Positions 8,114 through 16,809 of a stretch of DNA of 64,000 nt are shown one piece after another. A program made the translations under genes and the position numbers. Source of the stretch: Paraclostridium tenue (lineage in GTDB: Bacteria; Bacillota; Clostridia; Peptostreptococcales; Peptostreptococcaceae); contig NZ_BAAACP010000010.1 of assembly GCF_039521565.1 (NCBI RefSeq), positions 62,001-126,000 on the forward strand. Direction: 5' to 3'. Under the pieces are notes generated by a model, which saw only the letters and a program-made list of their open reading frames with translations, was not told the DNA's origin and did no database searches. Within the stretch, counting starts at the first letter, position 1. Every line of letters begins with the position of its first letter.

Positions 8114-8342
8114 TTGACAATGAAATAAATTTAGTAGAAGTGTTAATAGGTTTATTTGTTGAAAAATGTTGAAAAGTGAAGTATCATATGCTAATCTTTA
8201 TATAAGAGACAAAAAATTTAGCGAAAATACAATACAACGTGCGTTAGAGAATTGGAGTCAAGCACAAGCCTTAAAAATATTAGTTAACATTACTAATAGA
8301 GGCTTAGCTTGGCTTTTTTTTAGCGTAAAAGGAGGGTCTTTG
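8114..8342 (+). promoter_or_regulatory. glpT leader region with conditional terminator
   Basis: A TTGACA box at 8114-8119 is a plausible -35, with no clear -10 at 17 bp. A very strong intrinsic terminator at 8257-8321 sits only 9 bp before the glpT ribosome binding site, so the gene can be expressed only by read-through or antitermination. In Bacillus subtilis glpT, glpF and glpD leaders are controlled by the glycerol-3-phosphate-responsive antiterminator GlpP; the same logic is inferred here. No glpP gene lies in the window. Confidence 0.6.
8257..8321 (+). terminator. Leader terminator before glpT
   Basis: Three stacked stems: GTCAAGC (8257-8263) with GCTTGGC (8307-8313), AAGCCT (8266-8271) with AGGCTT (8300-8305), and TATTAGT (8278-8284) with ACTAATA (8292-8298). 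Eight T residues follow at 8314-8321. Confidence 0.85.
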
Positions 8343-9671
8343 ATGTTAAAAATTTTAAAGCCAGCACCATTTGTGAAAAGGTTACCAGAAGAAGAAATAG
8401 CGCCAACGTATAAAAGATATCGTATCCAGATATTTATAAGTATTTATGTAGGATATCTTTTATACTATTTTGTAAGAAGTAATTTTGCCTTATCAAAGGT
8501 CTATCTTATACAACAGGGATTTACAAAAGTTGAGATAGGACTTGTTGCATCAGCTTTAGGATTATCCTATGGTATTAGTAAATTTGTAATGGGAAATGTA
8601 TCAGATAGATCTAACCCAAGATATTTCTTAGCAATAGGTCTTATATTATCTGGTATAGTAAATTTATTTTTACCAAATGCAAATAATATTGCTTTTATGT
8701 TTATTTTAATGTTATTAAATGGATGGTTTCAAGGAATGGGATGGCCTCCATGTGGTAGGATAATGACTCACTGGTTTTCAGATAGTGAGCGTGGTGTAAA
8801 AATGTCTATTTGGAATACTGCACATAATATAGGTGGAGGATTTATAGCTACAATTGCATTAATTGGGGTATCATTATTTGGAACATGGAAAGGTATTTTC
8901 TATTTACCAGCAATAATAGCAATTGTAGGTGGAGTAGTATATACTATATTCGCAAGAGATACTCCACAATCTGTTGGATTACCCCCAATTGAAGAATTTA
9001 AAAATGATTATCCAGAGTATGAGATGGAAGTTAAAGATGCTGAAGAAGAACTTAGTGCTAAGGAAATTTTATTTAAGTATGTATTAAATAATAAATTTTT
9101 ATGGTGTATAGCTTTGGCAAACGTTTTTGTATATTTGGTTAGATATGGTGTTATAAATTGGGTTCCTACATATCTTCAAGAAGTTAGAAATTTCAACCCA
9201 AAAGATTCTTCTATAGCATTTGCACTATTTGAATATGCAGCTATACCTGGAACTATTATAGTTGGATGGATTAGTGACCATATATTCAATGGTAGACGTG
9301 CTCCAATGGGTATAATATGTATGGTTGGAGTAGCTATAGCAACAATGGTGTATTGGAAAAGTACAAGTCCTCTTGCTATAAATTGTGCATTAGCATCAAT
9401 AGGAGCATTAATTTATGGACCTGTTATGTTAATAGGAGTAAGTGCACTAGACCTTGTACCTAAAAAAGCAGCTGGTACTGCAGCAGGATTTACAGGTTTA
9501 TTTGGGTATATGGGAGGACAGGTTTTAGCTGAGGTTGCAATGGGTATGGTAGTTGATAAATTTAATTGGGATGGAGGATTTATAATGTTAATAATATCTT
9601 CAATCTTAGCAATAGTATTTTTATCATTTACTTGGAATACTCATAATACAAAAGAGAAAGCTAATGCTTAA
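8343..9671 (+). CDS. glpT: Glycerol-3-phosphate:phosphate antiporter, MFS
   Basis: 442 residues from ATG 8343, preceded by AAAGGAGGG (8328-8335). An in-frame start at 8166 would run through the leader terminator and is rejected. Matches the GlpT/UhpT organophosphate:Pi antiporter family: YRIQIFISIYVGYLLYYFVRSNF with the family Arg, GWFQGMGWPPCGR, and the DTPQSVGLPP linker between the two six-helix bundles; 12 TM segments expected, length as in B. subtilis GlpT (444). Imports glycerol-3-phosphate in exchange for phosphate. No glpQ follows. Probably controlled by transcript antitermination in its leader. Confidence 0.9.
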   Translation: MLKILKPAPFVKRLPEEEIAPTYKRYRIQIFISIYVGYLLYYFVRSNFALSKVYLIQQGFTKVEIGLVASALGLSYGISKFVMGNVSDRSNPRYFLAIGLILSGIVNLFLPNANNIAFMFILMLLNGWFQGMGWPPCGRIMTHWFSDSERGVKMSIWNTAHNIGGGFIATIALIGVSLFGTWKGIFYLPAIIAIVGGVVYTIFARDTPQSVGLPPIEEFKNDYPEYEMEVKDAEEELSAKEILFKYVLNNKFLWCIALANVFVYLVRYGVINWVPTYLQEVRNFNPKDSSIAFALFEYAAIPGTIIVGWISDHIFNGRRAPMGIICMVGVAIATMVYWKSTSPLAINCALASIGALIYGPVMLIGVSALDLVPKKAAGTAAGFTGLFGYMGGQVLAEVAMGMVVDKFNWDGGFIMLIISSILAIVFLSFTWNTHNTKEKANA

Positions 9672-9723
9672 CGAAAGATATATTACATATAATAAATAAA
9701 CAATAATTTCTATTTATTTTAGG

Positions 9724-9750
9724 AATTGTATATATAATTTTACAATTTTT
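9724..9750 (+). terminator. Weak terminator after glpT
   Basis: AATTGTA and TACAATT form a 7-bp stem with a 10-nt AT loop, followed by three T. Weak, but the only candidate before the next gene. The rest of 9672-9908 holds nothing recognisable. Confidence 0.4.
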
Positions 9751-9908
9751 ATTAGTTTATACTATATTTATTTTTAATTTTTAGATTAGAAGTAAATAGT
9801 ATATATGGAATTTTTAAAATAAATTACTTAGCATAAATAAGAACTATTCTCCAATATTTACATATGATATATAGAACAATATTTATATCAGAAAAAGGAG
9901 AATCAACA

Positions 9909-10454
9909 ATGGAAAGAAATTATTGGAAAGATTATTGGGATAATTATTATAAGTTTGTAGCTTTATATCTTAGAGAGTTACAAAATGCATATCCTGATGC
10001 AGATATTAAAAATGAATACTTAGAAGTTGCTAGCTTATTTGAGCCTTCTATGCCTATTATAGATTATGATGATAATGATGATGATGACTATAATGATCAT
10101 GATGATTATGACGATTATTATGATGATGACTATTTAGAAAAAGATAACAATCAACCTTCTACATCACCTAGTGGTGTGCAAGCTGCTACTTCTTTTACAT
10201 TACCTGGTGGGGATCCTACTCCTTTTATATCACCTGGTGGTGGTCAATTTACTATAAATAACTGTAAGAGGATGGCAATAGTTAGAATAGTAATGAGGAG
10301 AGGTTTTAGCCCTTCTAATTTCTTTATGGCAGTAGATAGAGCTGATAGAAGGAGCATTCAAGGATTTAGAATAGCTTGTGAATCTGGTAGAATTAGATTT
10401 GTACCAATGTCTGTAGAGTATAGAAATATCAATCTTATAGAATGCGCATTTTAG
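9909..10454 (+). CDS. Unknown acidic protein with Asp-rich linker and PGG motifs
   Basis: 181 residues from ATG 9909 (AAAGGAG 9 bp upstream); an upstream in-frame ATG at 9864 has no SD. Three parts: an aromatic N-terminus (YWKDYWDNYYKF), a strongly acidic linker of mostly Asp, Tyr and Asn at about residues 50-85, then a segment with SPSG, LPGG and SPGGG turns and a basic C-terminal 70-residue region with repeated Arg (MRRGF, DRADRRSIQGFR). No signal peptide. Unknown family; a spore-surface or calcium-binding protein is possible. Monocistronic, closed by a strong terminator. Confidence 0.65.
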   Translation: MERNYWKDYWDNYYKFVALYLRELQNAYPDADIKNEYLEVASLFEPSMPIIDYDDNDDDDYNDHDDYDDYYDDDYLEKDNNQPSTSPSGVQAATSFTLPGGDPTPFISPGGGQFTINNCKRMAIVRIVMRRGFSPSNFFMAVDRADRRSIQGFRIACESGRIRFVPMSVEYRNINLIECAF

Positions 10455-10465
10455 ATTAATTTAAT

Positions 10466-10516
10466 AAGAGGTATCCAAGTAATATACTTATGTAATACTT
10501 GAGATACCTCTTATTA
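10466..10516 (+). terminator. Terminator
   Basis: AAGAGGTATC pairs with GATACCTCTT, with a further inner AAGTA/TACTT stem, followed by an AT-rich tail (ATTATTTATT). The remaining bases to 10690 hold no gene. Confidence 0.7.
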
Positions 10517-10690
10517 TTTATTACTTAGATTTTTCAAAAAATAAATTTATATAAAAAAATTAAAATATTAGAAAAGAGACCGTATATATTAGGTATAAAT
10601 TAGATTTTAAGAGATGGAAATGCAATATATTTAAAGGTTAAACATAAAGCCTAATTTATACAAATTATTATACGATGGAGAATTAATTAT

Positions 10691-12532
10691 ATGGAAATTA
10701 TAAATAAGATAGAAGATTTAATTAAAAAAAATGATATAGAAAATGCTTATGAATGCATAATTCAAAATGAGAAACAATACTTAAACAATGCCAAGTATTG
10801 GAATTTAAGAGGTATTTTGTGTTCACAAATAAAAGAATATGAAGCAGCAATAAGTTGTTATAAAACTTCAACTGATATTAAGTGTGACTATATAGATGCA
10901 TATTTCAATTTAATATATACATATATGATTACAGGAGAAAAATTAAAATCGGTTTTAAATGCAAGTATATCGTTAAGATATATTGATGATATAAATTATA
11001 TAAATGATATAAATAATTTATATCAATACGAAAAAACATCAAAAAATTATATAGAAGTATTAAATGAAGCTAAAACTAATGTTTACATAGAAAAAGATAA
11101 TGCTAGTTTAATAATGTATGTAGCTGGTCATTTTAACAATATAAACAAAGAGTATATACAAAGTTTATATAAAAATAATATAACATGCAACTGGGCGTAT
11201 GTAAAAGATGGTTATGTTATTACAAATGAAGAAATTGTAGATATAGATGATTTTATATGCAATTATAATTATTCAGATTTTGATTTCATAGTTCCTTATG
11301 ATATGAACTATACAAATATAATAAGAAACATAGCATCAAAGGGAGTAAATAAATGTTGTGTATTACTTTCTCATGAGGGAAAATTTAAACTTATTGATAT
11401 AGATAATGAAACTATGACAGGGTTAAGAAATGAAGATTATAAAAGAACAGTAACATTAAATAGATTTAATGCAGCAGACTCAAATGTATATGCATTAATA
11501 AAGTATATGCCAGAACAATATAAAGATAAGTATAAGCTAAATATTATCAAAGGAAATGATGTTTTTAAAATAGAAAATATCATTAAAGTACCTCTTATAT
11601 CATCTGTAACTATTTCAGGATTTAATACATTTTGCAATATTTATCCAAAACTTACTTATAATATAGAGGTAGGTCATGGAGAGGTAGGCTTTAAAGGATG
11701 CGGATTAATGGAGAAGAAAAATAAGGGATTCGCATTTACACCAGAAGAATATAAAGATATAGATAAAATATATACTCCATCTAAAATGTGTATGCTATTA
11801 ACAAGTGCATTTGCTGCTGTACCAGAAGACAAATATGAAATAACAGGAAATCCTAGAACGGATCTTGTTATGCTATCTGATGGAAAAAGAAATTTAGAAA
11901 AATTATTAGGAATATCTTTAGAAAATAAAAAAGTTATATTTAATATGCCAACATTTTATGTACATGAGAATTCAGGAGTAGCAAATGGGTCAACTGAACT
12001 TAATGATGCTATAAAAATAAAAAACTTTGATTATGAAAAATTTAATCAATTTTTAATAGATAATAATATAATTTGCATATCAAAGGTTCATCACGGAGAA
12101 GAAAGAAGCATTACAAATAAAGTAAAAAATAGAAATTTAGATAATATGATATTTATATCTAATAAAGATTTAGAAGATAAAGATTTAGATTTATATGAAG
12201 TTTTAAATGCAGCTGATATTTTAATTACTGATTATTCAAGTATATATGGAGATTTCCTATTTATGGATAGGCCTACTATATTTGTAAATACAGATATGGA
12301 AATATATGAAGAAGAAAGAGGAATAATTTTACAACCTTATGATTTTTGGGCAGCTGGACCTAAGGTACAGGAACAAGAAAGGTTATCTGAAGAAATAATT
12401 AAATGTATTAATGATAATAATTATTATAAAAAAGAACGTAACACTATTAGAGATATTTTTTATTATCATAAAGATGATAAATCAAGTATTAGAGTATGGG
12501 ATAGCATAGATCGTTTATTAAGTAATTTATAA
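10691..12532 (+). CDS. TPR protein fused to CDP-glycerol glycerophosphotransferase-like domain
   Basis: 613 residues. Residues 1-125 are tetratricopeptide-like helical pairs (AKYWNLRGILCSQIKEYEAAISCY, DAYFNLIYTYMITGE). Residues about 300-610 match the TagB/TagF CDP-glycerol:glycerophosphate glycerophosphotransferase family: GHGEVGFKG, TGNPRTDL, HHGEE and the hallmark ADILITDYSSIYGDFLFMDRPTIF. Such enzymes add glycerol-phosphate units to teichoic acids or other surface glycans at the cytoplasmic membrane. The TPR part may hold a partner protein. SD GGAG lies 10 bp upstream. A modification-type enzyme follows 29 bp after the stop, so the pair probably acts in one surface-polymer pathway. The acceptor cannot be read from sequence. 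Confidence 0.85.
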   Translation: MEIINKIEDLIKKNDIENAYECIIQNEKQYLNNAKYWNLRGILCSQIKEYEAAISCYKTSTDIKCDYIDAYFNLIYTYMITGEKLKSVLNASISLRYIDDINYINDINNLYQYEKTSKNYIEVLNEAKTNVYIEKDNASLIMYVAGHFNNINKEYIQSLYKNNITCNWAYVKDGYVITNEEIVDIDDFICNYNYSDFDFIVPYDMNYTNIIRNIASKGVNKCCVLLSHEGKFKLIDIDNETMTGLRNEDYKRTVTLNRFNAADSNVYALIKYMPEQYKDKYKLNIIKGNDVFKIENIIKVPLISSVTISGFNTFCNIYPKLTYNIEVGHGEVGFKGCGLMEKKNKGFAFTPEEYKDIDKIYTPSKMCMLLTSAFAAVPEDKYEITGNPRTDLVMLSDGKRNLEKLLGISLENKKVIFNMPTFYVHENSGVANGSTELNDAIKIKNFDYEKFNQFLIDNNIICISKVHHGEERSITNKVKNRNLDNMIFISNKDLEDKDLDLYEVLNAADILITDYSSIYGDFLFMDRPTIFVNTDMEIYEEERGIILQPYDFWAAGPKVQEQERLSEEIIKCINDNNYYKKERNTIRDIFYYHKDDKSSIRVWDSIDRLLSNL

Positions 12533-12561
12533 CAAAAATGTAGGGGGAGATAATAGGAAAT

Positions 12562-14027
12562 ATGAATAATAAATATAATTTATATAAATATATAAATGGA
12601 AAAAAAGCATTGATAGGATTATAAGTATATTAAATGAAGATAATATTAGTACAGATATGGAAATAGAGGTTATCAATTCTATAGCTGATTTTATACAAAA
12701 TAATCTTTATTATGAGTACTTAGAGTCATTTAATAAATTAGCAGATACAGTAGTAAATATAATAGAGAATTTCAATAGTGAAAGTATAGACTTATGTGTA
12801 AATCAAAAAAATAGAATAGATAATTTAATCAAAGTCTTATCTAATTTTAAAAAAGATATTAATAATATAGAAGTTAATTTATATTTTTGCGGAAGAGATA
12901 AATATAATATAATAGAAAGATGTATAAATGTTAAACCTATATATATAGATAACATTAATGAGTACATACGTTTAAATAATGAACTAAAGAATGATCAAAT
13001 TAACATATTGATAGTAAGTGAAGAAACTATAGATAGTGATTTAGATTTTAACTTATATTTTAATGATGTGTTATATTACGATAAGTTAATGAATTCTATA
13101 TTTGAAGTAAGTGAAAACATATATTCTGCAAATTATGATTATAATTATTTATCAAAAACTCTAGAAAAGTGTAAATATGAAAATATAGATACGTTAGTGG
13201 TAGGTAACTCTTATCCATTAACAGGTATAGATGTAAAACTTTTATCAAATAAATCGGTAAATTTATCTATATCTAGTCAAGATTTATACTATTCTTATAA
13301 ACTAGCAAAAGAAGCTATAAATAATAATGAAAATATAAAAAGATGTATTATAGGAGCTGGATATTATCTAGTAAATCATGATTTATCTAAATGTAAAAGT
13401 GAATATTCTGTTAATATGGTTAAATGTCTATATTATCCTATATTAAAAGATAAACACAACTCAGAAAAAGTGGATACTATAGAACTTTTAAACCTAAGAA
13501 AAGTTTTAAATAATGATTTAATAGATTATGTATTCAATTTAGAATTCCTACATAATCATTTTATAGATTTAATATATAGAGAAAATAATGGATATTTCAA
13601 TAAAAATCAAAGTAGAGAAATGATTAGTATTTTACAAGGAGTTAAGTTAAGTAGTATTAGTGAAGATGAAAAATATAGATTAGGTGAATCTAGAGCTAAT
13701 CAACATAATGACTTATCTAAATATACTGAAACTAAAAAAGAATATAATTGTATATTTAATGAGTTTATAAGCTTTTTAAAAGATAAAGGTGTAGAGCCGG
13801 TAATAGTTGTATTTCCAACTACTAAATATTATAGCAAGTTTATAAATAAAACATATGAAGACGAATTTTATAAAATTATAGATGGTATAAAAGAAAAATA
13901 TGAAGTTAAATTAATTGATTTTTCAAAAATGGATATATTTGAAGAAGATGATTTTATAGATTTTGATCACATGGGAGAATCAGGAGCCATTAAGATAACA
14001 CATGAGTTAGATAAAATTTTAAATTAA
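12562..14027 (+). CDS. SGNH/DltD-like enzyme with a frameshift in its 5' end
   Basis: The open frame from ATG 12657 (456 residues) has no SD. A better start, ATG 12562, follows AGGAAAT and opens a 20-codon frame that meets the long frame if one base is gained in the A7 run at 12600-12606. Restored, the protein is about 488 residues. The main body resembles SGNH-type hydrolases or transferases: VVGNSYPLTG near the nucleophile position, IGAGYY, and a C-terminal D-x2-H (FDHMGESG) like that of DltD and related glycan-modifying enzymes. No membrane segment is seen. The partner is the glycerophosphotransferase upstream. The frameshift may be phase variation, transcriptional slippage or simple inactivation. 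Confidence 0.65.
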
Positions 14028-14180
14028 AAAACAATATAGCTAATAGCATAATTTTAAAATTATTAAATATTGTTATGTAAAGAACTTGATATAAACATAG
14101 GGTAAAAATATATATTTTCGATTGTTTAATTAACGTAGGGTATTATTCCTGTGATTTGTCTAAAACATTGAGATACACAA

Positions 14181-14212
14181 AAAAGGTATTGACTAATTGG
14201 TCAATACCTTTT
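14181..14212. terminator. Bidirectional terminator
   Basis: Perfect 13-bp stem AAAAGGTATTGAC / GTCAATACCTTTT with a 6-nt loop. The bases from 14028 to 14180 show nothing else recognisable. Confidence 0.9.
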
Positions 14213-14348
14213 ATTTATATGTATGTAATTTTAAATAGAACAATTTTTAAATTCATATTTATAAAGTTTACTATCTGAGTTTGGAGGTAATTCAAGAATT
14301 AACATATCGAAAAGAGAAATAAAAATATTTAATAAATTAAAAAATAAT

Positions 14349-14381
14349 TGCAACAATACATTAATTTAAGTTGTATTTATA
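14349..14381 (+). promoter_or_regulatory. Putative ECF-type promoter of the sigma gene
   Basis: TGCAACAAT, 14 bases, TGTATTTATA. The same two blocks with identical spacing occur at 15546-15578 before the third gene of the locus. TGCAAC resembles the AAC-containing -35 boxes of ECF sigma factors. It implies autoregulation by the sigma factor encoded immediately downstream. Confidence 0.65.
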
Positions 14382-14400
14382 GTTACAAGGAGGTTTTAAT

Positions 14401-14874
14401 ATGGTTGATTTTGAAGAAGTATATAATCGGCAAGTTGATACAGTATTTAAAATATGTGTACTGTATCTTAAAAAAATAGATGATGCAGAAGAAGCCACAC
14501 AAGATACTTTTATTAGATATCTAAAGTATAATCCAGAATTTGAAAACATGAAACATGAGAAAAATTGGTTCATAAAAACAGCAACTAATATATGTAAAAA
14601 TATCTTAAAAAGTTCCTGGTTTAAGAAAATAGTATGCTCAGAGGATTTATCTCATTTTTATCAAGAAGAAAAAGATTATGATATTTTACAAGAAATATTA
14701 GAATTACCTCATAAATATAAAATGAGTATTTATCTTTTTTACTATGAAGGATATAGTACAGAAGAGATTGCTCAAATACTAGATATGAAGCCATCTACTG
14801 TACGTTCAAACCTACATAGAGGAAGAAAATTACTAAAAATTAGTTTAGGGAGTGATTATATCAATGAAGGATAA
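14401..14874 (+). CDS. ECF-family RNA polymerase sigma factor
   Basis: 157 residues; SD AAGGAGG 8 bp upstream. Region 2: AEEATQDTFIRYLKYN and the KNWFIKTATNICKN segment; region 4: LPHKYKMSIYLFYYEGYSTEEIAQIL, then the HTH DMKPSTVRSNLHRGRKLLK. Typical length of a minimal ECF factor with no region 3. Directs RNA polymerase to a small regulon, usually cell-envelope stress genes. The stop overlaps the downstream membrane protein, its likely anti-sigma factor. A duplicated promoter motif before this gene and before 15629 probably marks its own targets. Confidence 0.93.
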   Translation: MVDFEEVYNRQVDTVFKICVLYLKKIDDAEEATQDTFIRYLKYNPEFENMKHEKNWFIKTATNICKNILKSSWFKKIVCSEDLSHFYQEEKDYDILQEILELPHKYKMSIYLFYYEGYSTEEIAQILDMKPSTVRSNLHRGRKLLKISLGSDYINEG

Positions 14875-15529
14875 TGAGATAAAAAAAGTATTTGATAAAA
14901 TAAAAGTAGATGAGTCAATGAAATCTCGTATTTATGAAAATGTATATAAGGAATTAAATACTAATAAAGAAAAACAAAAAAATAAGTTTAATGTCATATA
15001 TTTAAATCATAAAAAATCATTATCTACTTTAGCTGCAAGTTTAGTACTTATATGTGGATTGTTTTTATATAATGAAAATAAGGTAGATAATATGCAAAAT
15101 CTATCAAGGGCAAATGAACCTTTAAATAAATCAATTTCACGAAGTAGAGCAATTATCGAAAATAATGAATTTAACAATTTTGAATTTGAAATTTTAAAAG
15201 ATAACACTGAAAAAGTAGAAATTAAAAATAATGAAAATACTAATGTATTTAAAGAAATAACAAATGAAAAATCTATAAATAATTTATTAAAACTTTTACA
15301 AAATGCTAAAGAAAAAGATTTTAACCCTGAAAGTTACGACAATTTTAAAGACACAGGAAAGATTATAACTTTAAGTTTTATAACGAAAGATGGTTTAACA
15401 AGTTCAATAGAAATTAATTTAGACTTAAAAATTGCTTGTATAAATGAAAAATATTATACTGTATCATCTGAAATGATAAAAATTATAGATGAAGAATTAA
15501 AAAATATAAAAGATTTTAATAAAAATTAA
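14864..15529 (+). CDS. Probable anti-sigma factor, single-pass membrane protein
   Basis: About 221 residues from ATG 14864; a GTG at 14852 in frame lies too close to the SD (AGGGAG at 14847-14852). A charged N-terminal cytoplasmic part (MKDNEIKKVFDKIKVDESMK) is typical of DUF4179/RsiV-like anti-sigma factors. One TM helix follows at about residues 45-65 (LSTLAASLVLICGLFLY), then an extracytoplasmic domain of 150 residues. No zinc-binding HCC motif is visible. It overlaps the sigma gene by 11 bp, the standard arrangement for stoichiometric coupling. Assignment rests mainly on context and topology. Confidence 0.75.
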   Translation: MKDNEIKKVFDKIKVDESMKSRIYENVYKELNTNKEKQKNKFNVIYLNHKKSLSTLAASLVLICGLFLYNENKVDNMQNLSRANEPLNKSISRSRAIIENNEFNNFEFEILKDNTEKVEIKNNENTNVFKEITNEKSINNLLKLLQNAKEKDFNPESYDNFKDTGKIITLSFITKDGLTSSIEINLDLKIACINEKYYTVSSEMIKIIDEELKNIKDFNKN

Positions 15530-15545
15530 TAAAAATAAAATTTAC

Positions 15546-15578
15546 TGCAACAATTTATAATTTTAAATTGTATTTATA
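15546..15578 (+). promoter_or_regulatory. Second copy of the putative ECF promoter
   Basis: TGCAACAAT, 14 bases, TGTATTTATA, identical in both blocks and in spacing to the motif before the sigma gene. It lies 50 bp before the start of the secreted protein gene. Confidence 0.65.
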
Positions 15579-15628
15579 TATGAATGGACAACAAACAAAT
15601 AAAAAATAATAAGTGGGAGGAATGTATT

Positions 15629-16069
15629 ATGAAAAAGCAAATTATAGCATTATTAACAGTTGGATTAATTTCAGTAAGTGGAATTCTTGTATTTGCAAAT
15701 AATAAATCATCGATAGCTAAAAATGATGTAAATTCAAATGGAGAGCATGAGGATATATCAGGAGTTAATGGAGATGTTGATGTCAATGATATTGCAATCA
15801 GAGGAATAATTAAGGGTATAGGCATAGATAAAGAAGTAACATCTGTAAGAGTAGAAGGAAACTTAGAAAAAGATACTAGCTATGACATAGCAGATGTTCT
15901 TGTAGGTAAAGATACTATAATTAAAAAAGGTAATTCAAGCTCGAATCTTAAGGTTTCAGATTTAAAAATAGGACAAAAGATAGAAGTTGTATTCCAAGGT
16001 CCAGAAGGAAGATCTTATCCTGTAACAGCTAATGCATATAGTATTAATATTATTGATGAAAAAAATTAA
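15629..16069 (+). CDS. Secreted DUF3221-like protein
   Basis: 146 residues from ATG 15629 (GGGAGG 8 bp upstream); the longer frame from 15584 has no SD and would bury the signal peptide. N-terminal signal peptide: basic MKKQ, hydrophobic IIALLTVGLISVSGILVFA, cleavage likely after VFA. The mature part ends in a small beta domain like DUF3221/YobA: DVLVGKDTIIKKG, DLKIGQKIEVVFQGP, SYPVTANAYSI. Function unknown; probably exported and envelope-associated. It has its own copy of the ECF promoter and is thus the best candidate target of the adjacent sigma factor. Confidence 0.8.
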   Translation: MKKQIIALLTVGLISVSGILVFANNKSSIAKNDVNSNGEHEDISGVNGDVDVNDIAIRGIIKGIGIDKEVTSVRVEGNLEKDTSYDIADVLVGKDTIIKKGNSSSNLKVSDLKIGQKIEVVFQGPEGRSYPVTANAYSINIIDEKN

Positions 16070-16086
16070 ATCATTAAAAAATCTAG

Positions 16087-16131
16087 TTGAGTAAAAGTGC
16101 TTATTATAAGTATTTTTGCTCAATTTTTTTG
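16087..16131 (+). terminator. Terminator of the ECF locus
   Basis: TTGAGTAAAA pairs with TTTTTGCTCAA (one bulge), with an inner TGCTTAT/ATAAGTA stem, followed by eight T. Confidence 0.8.
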
Positions 16132-16179
16132 CTAAATCTGAAATCAAATAAAATTGAAGTGATAATAATAACTTATAAT

Positions 16180-16215
16180 AATCCTGTGGTAGATTATCTA
16201 ATAAACTGATATATT
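16180..16215 (+). pseudogene. Short remnant similar to the VapE/primase gene
   Basis: The frame reads N-P-V-V-D-Y-L-I-N-stop-Y-I, matching N-P-V-V-D-Y-L-R-N-C-Y-M of the primase at 6103-7707 (residues 233-244). DNA identity over about 36 bases is high (roughly 30 matches) with a nonsense change at the Cys codon. It seems to be a fossil of a second, related element. The rest of 16132-16318 is unreadable. Chance is possible given the small size. Confidence 0.35.
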
Positions 16216-16318
16216 AAAGATATTAATTATAATAATAGTTAGGTATAATTTTAAAGTATACAATAAGATTATAAACTGATATTAACTTAGATAAAGAAAT
16301 TAGAAAGGTTGGACAAAA

Positions 16319-16729
16319 ATGATAAGAAATATTGTAAAGGATGTATTATTTTTAGAACAAAAATCAGAACCTGCAACTAAAGAGGATGTAGAAGTTATTA
16401 ATGATTTAATCGATACATTAAGAGCAAACCTAGATCATTGTGTAGGCATGGCAGCAAATATGATAGGAATAAAAAAACGTATATTGGTATTTAGCGTAGG
16501 TAAAATCATAGTTCCTATGGTAAATCCAGTTATATTAAAAAAAGAAAAGCCTTATGAAGCAGAAGAAAGCTGTTTATCTTTAGAAGGTTTTAGAAAAACA
16601 ACAAGATATGAAACAATAGAGGTAGAATATTTAGATATAAATTTCAAAAAACATAAACAAATATTTACAGGATTTACTGCTCAGATTATCCAGCATGAAG
16701 TAGATCATTTCGAAGGTATAATAATCTAA
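16319..16729 (+). CDS. Peptide deformylase-like protein, variant motif 1
   Basis: 136 residues, the usual short clostridial length. Motif 2 EESCLSLEG (metal-binding Cys) and motif 3 QHEVDHFEG (HExxH with both metal His and catalytic Glu) are intact. Motif 1, normally GxGLAAxQ, reads VGMAANMIG, so the Gln that stabilises the formyl oxyanion is Met. It would remove formyl groups from nascent N-termini with Fe or Zn. Either a divergent second deformylase or one with altered substrate. No fmt or priA neighbour, unlike the housekeeping def gene. SD AGAAAGG sits 11 bp before ATG. Confidence 0.85.
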   Translation: MIRNIVKDVLFLEQKSEPATKEDVEVINDLIDTLRANLDHCVGMAANMIGIKKRILVFSVGKIIVPMVNPVILKKEKPYEAEESCLSLEGFRKTTRYETIEVEYLDINFKKHKQIFTGFTAQIIQHEVDHFEGIII

Positions 16730-16809
16730 TAGATAATACTGTGTATGAGTTAAAATAAAAAATAATGAGGATTGATTCAATGATTTATGTATAACATTGA
16801 AATCCATAG

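Noticed and set aside
8166..8342. N-terminal extension of GlpT to 501 residues
   Set aside because: It would be translated through the leader terminator, has no SD, and the peptide does not look like the family; the SD and normal length support 8343.
14852..14866. GTG start for the anti-sigma gene
   Set aside because: It overlaps the SD; ATG 14864 has proper spacing.
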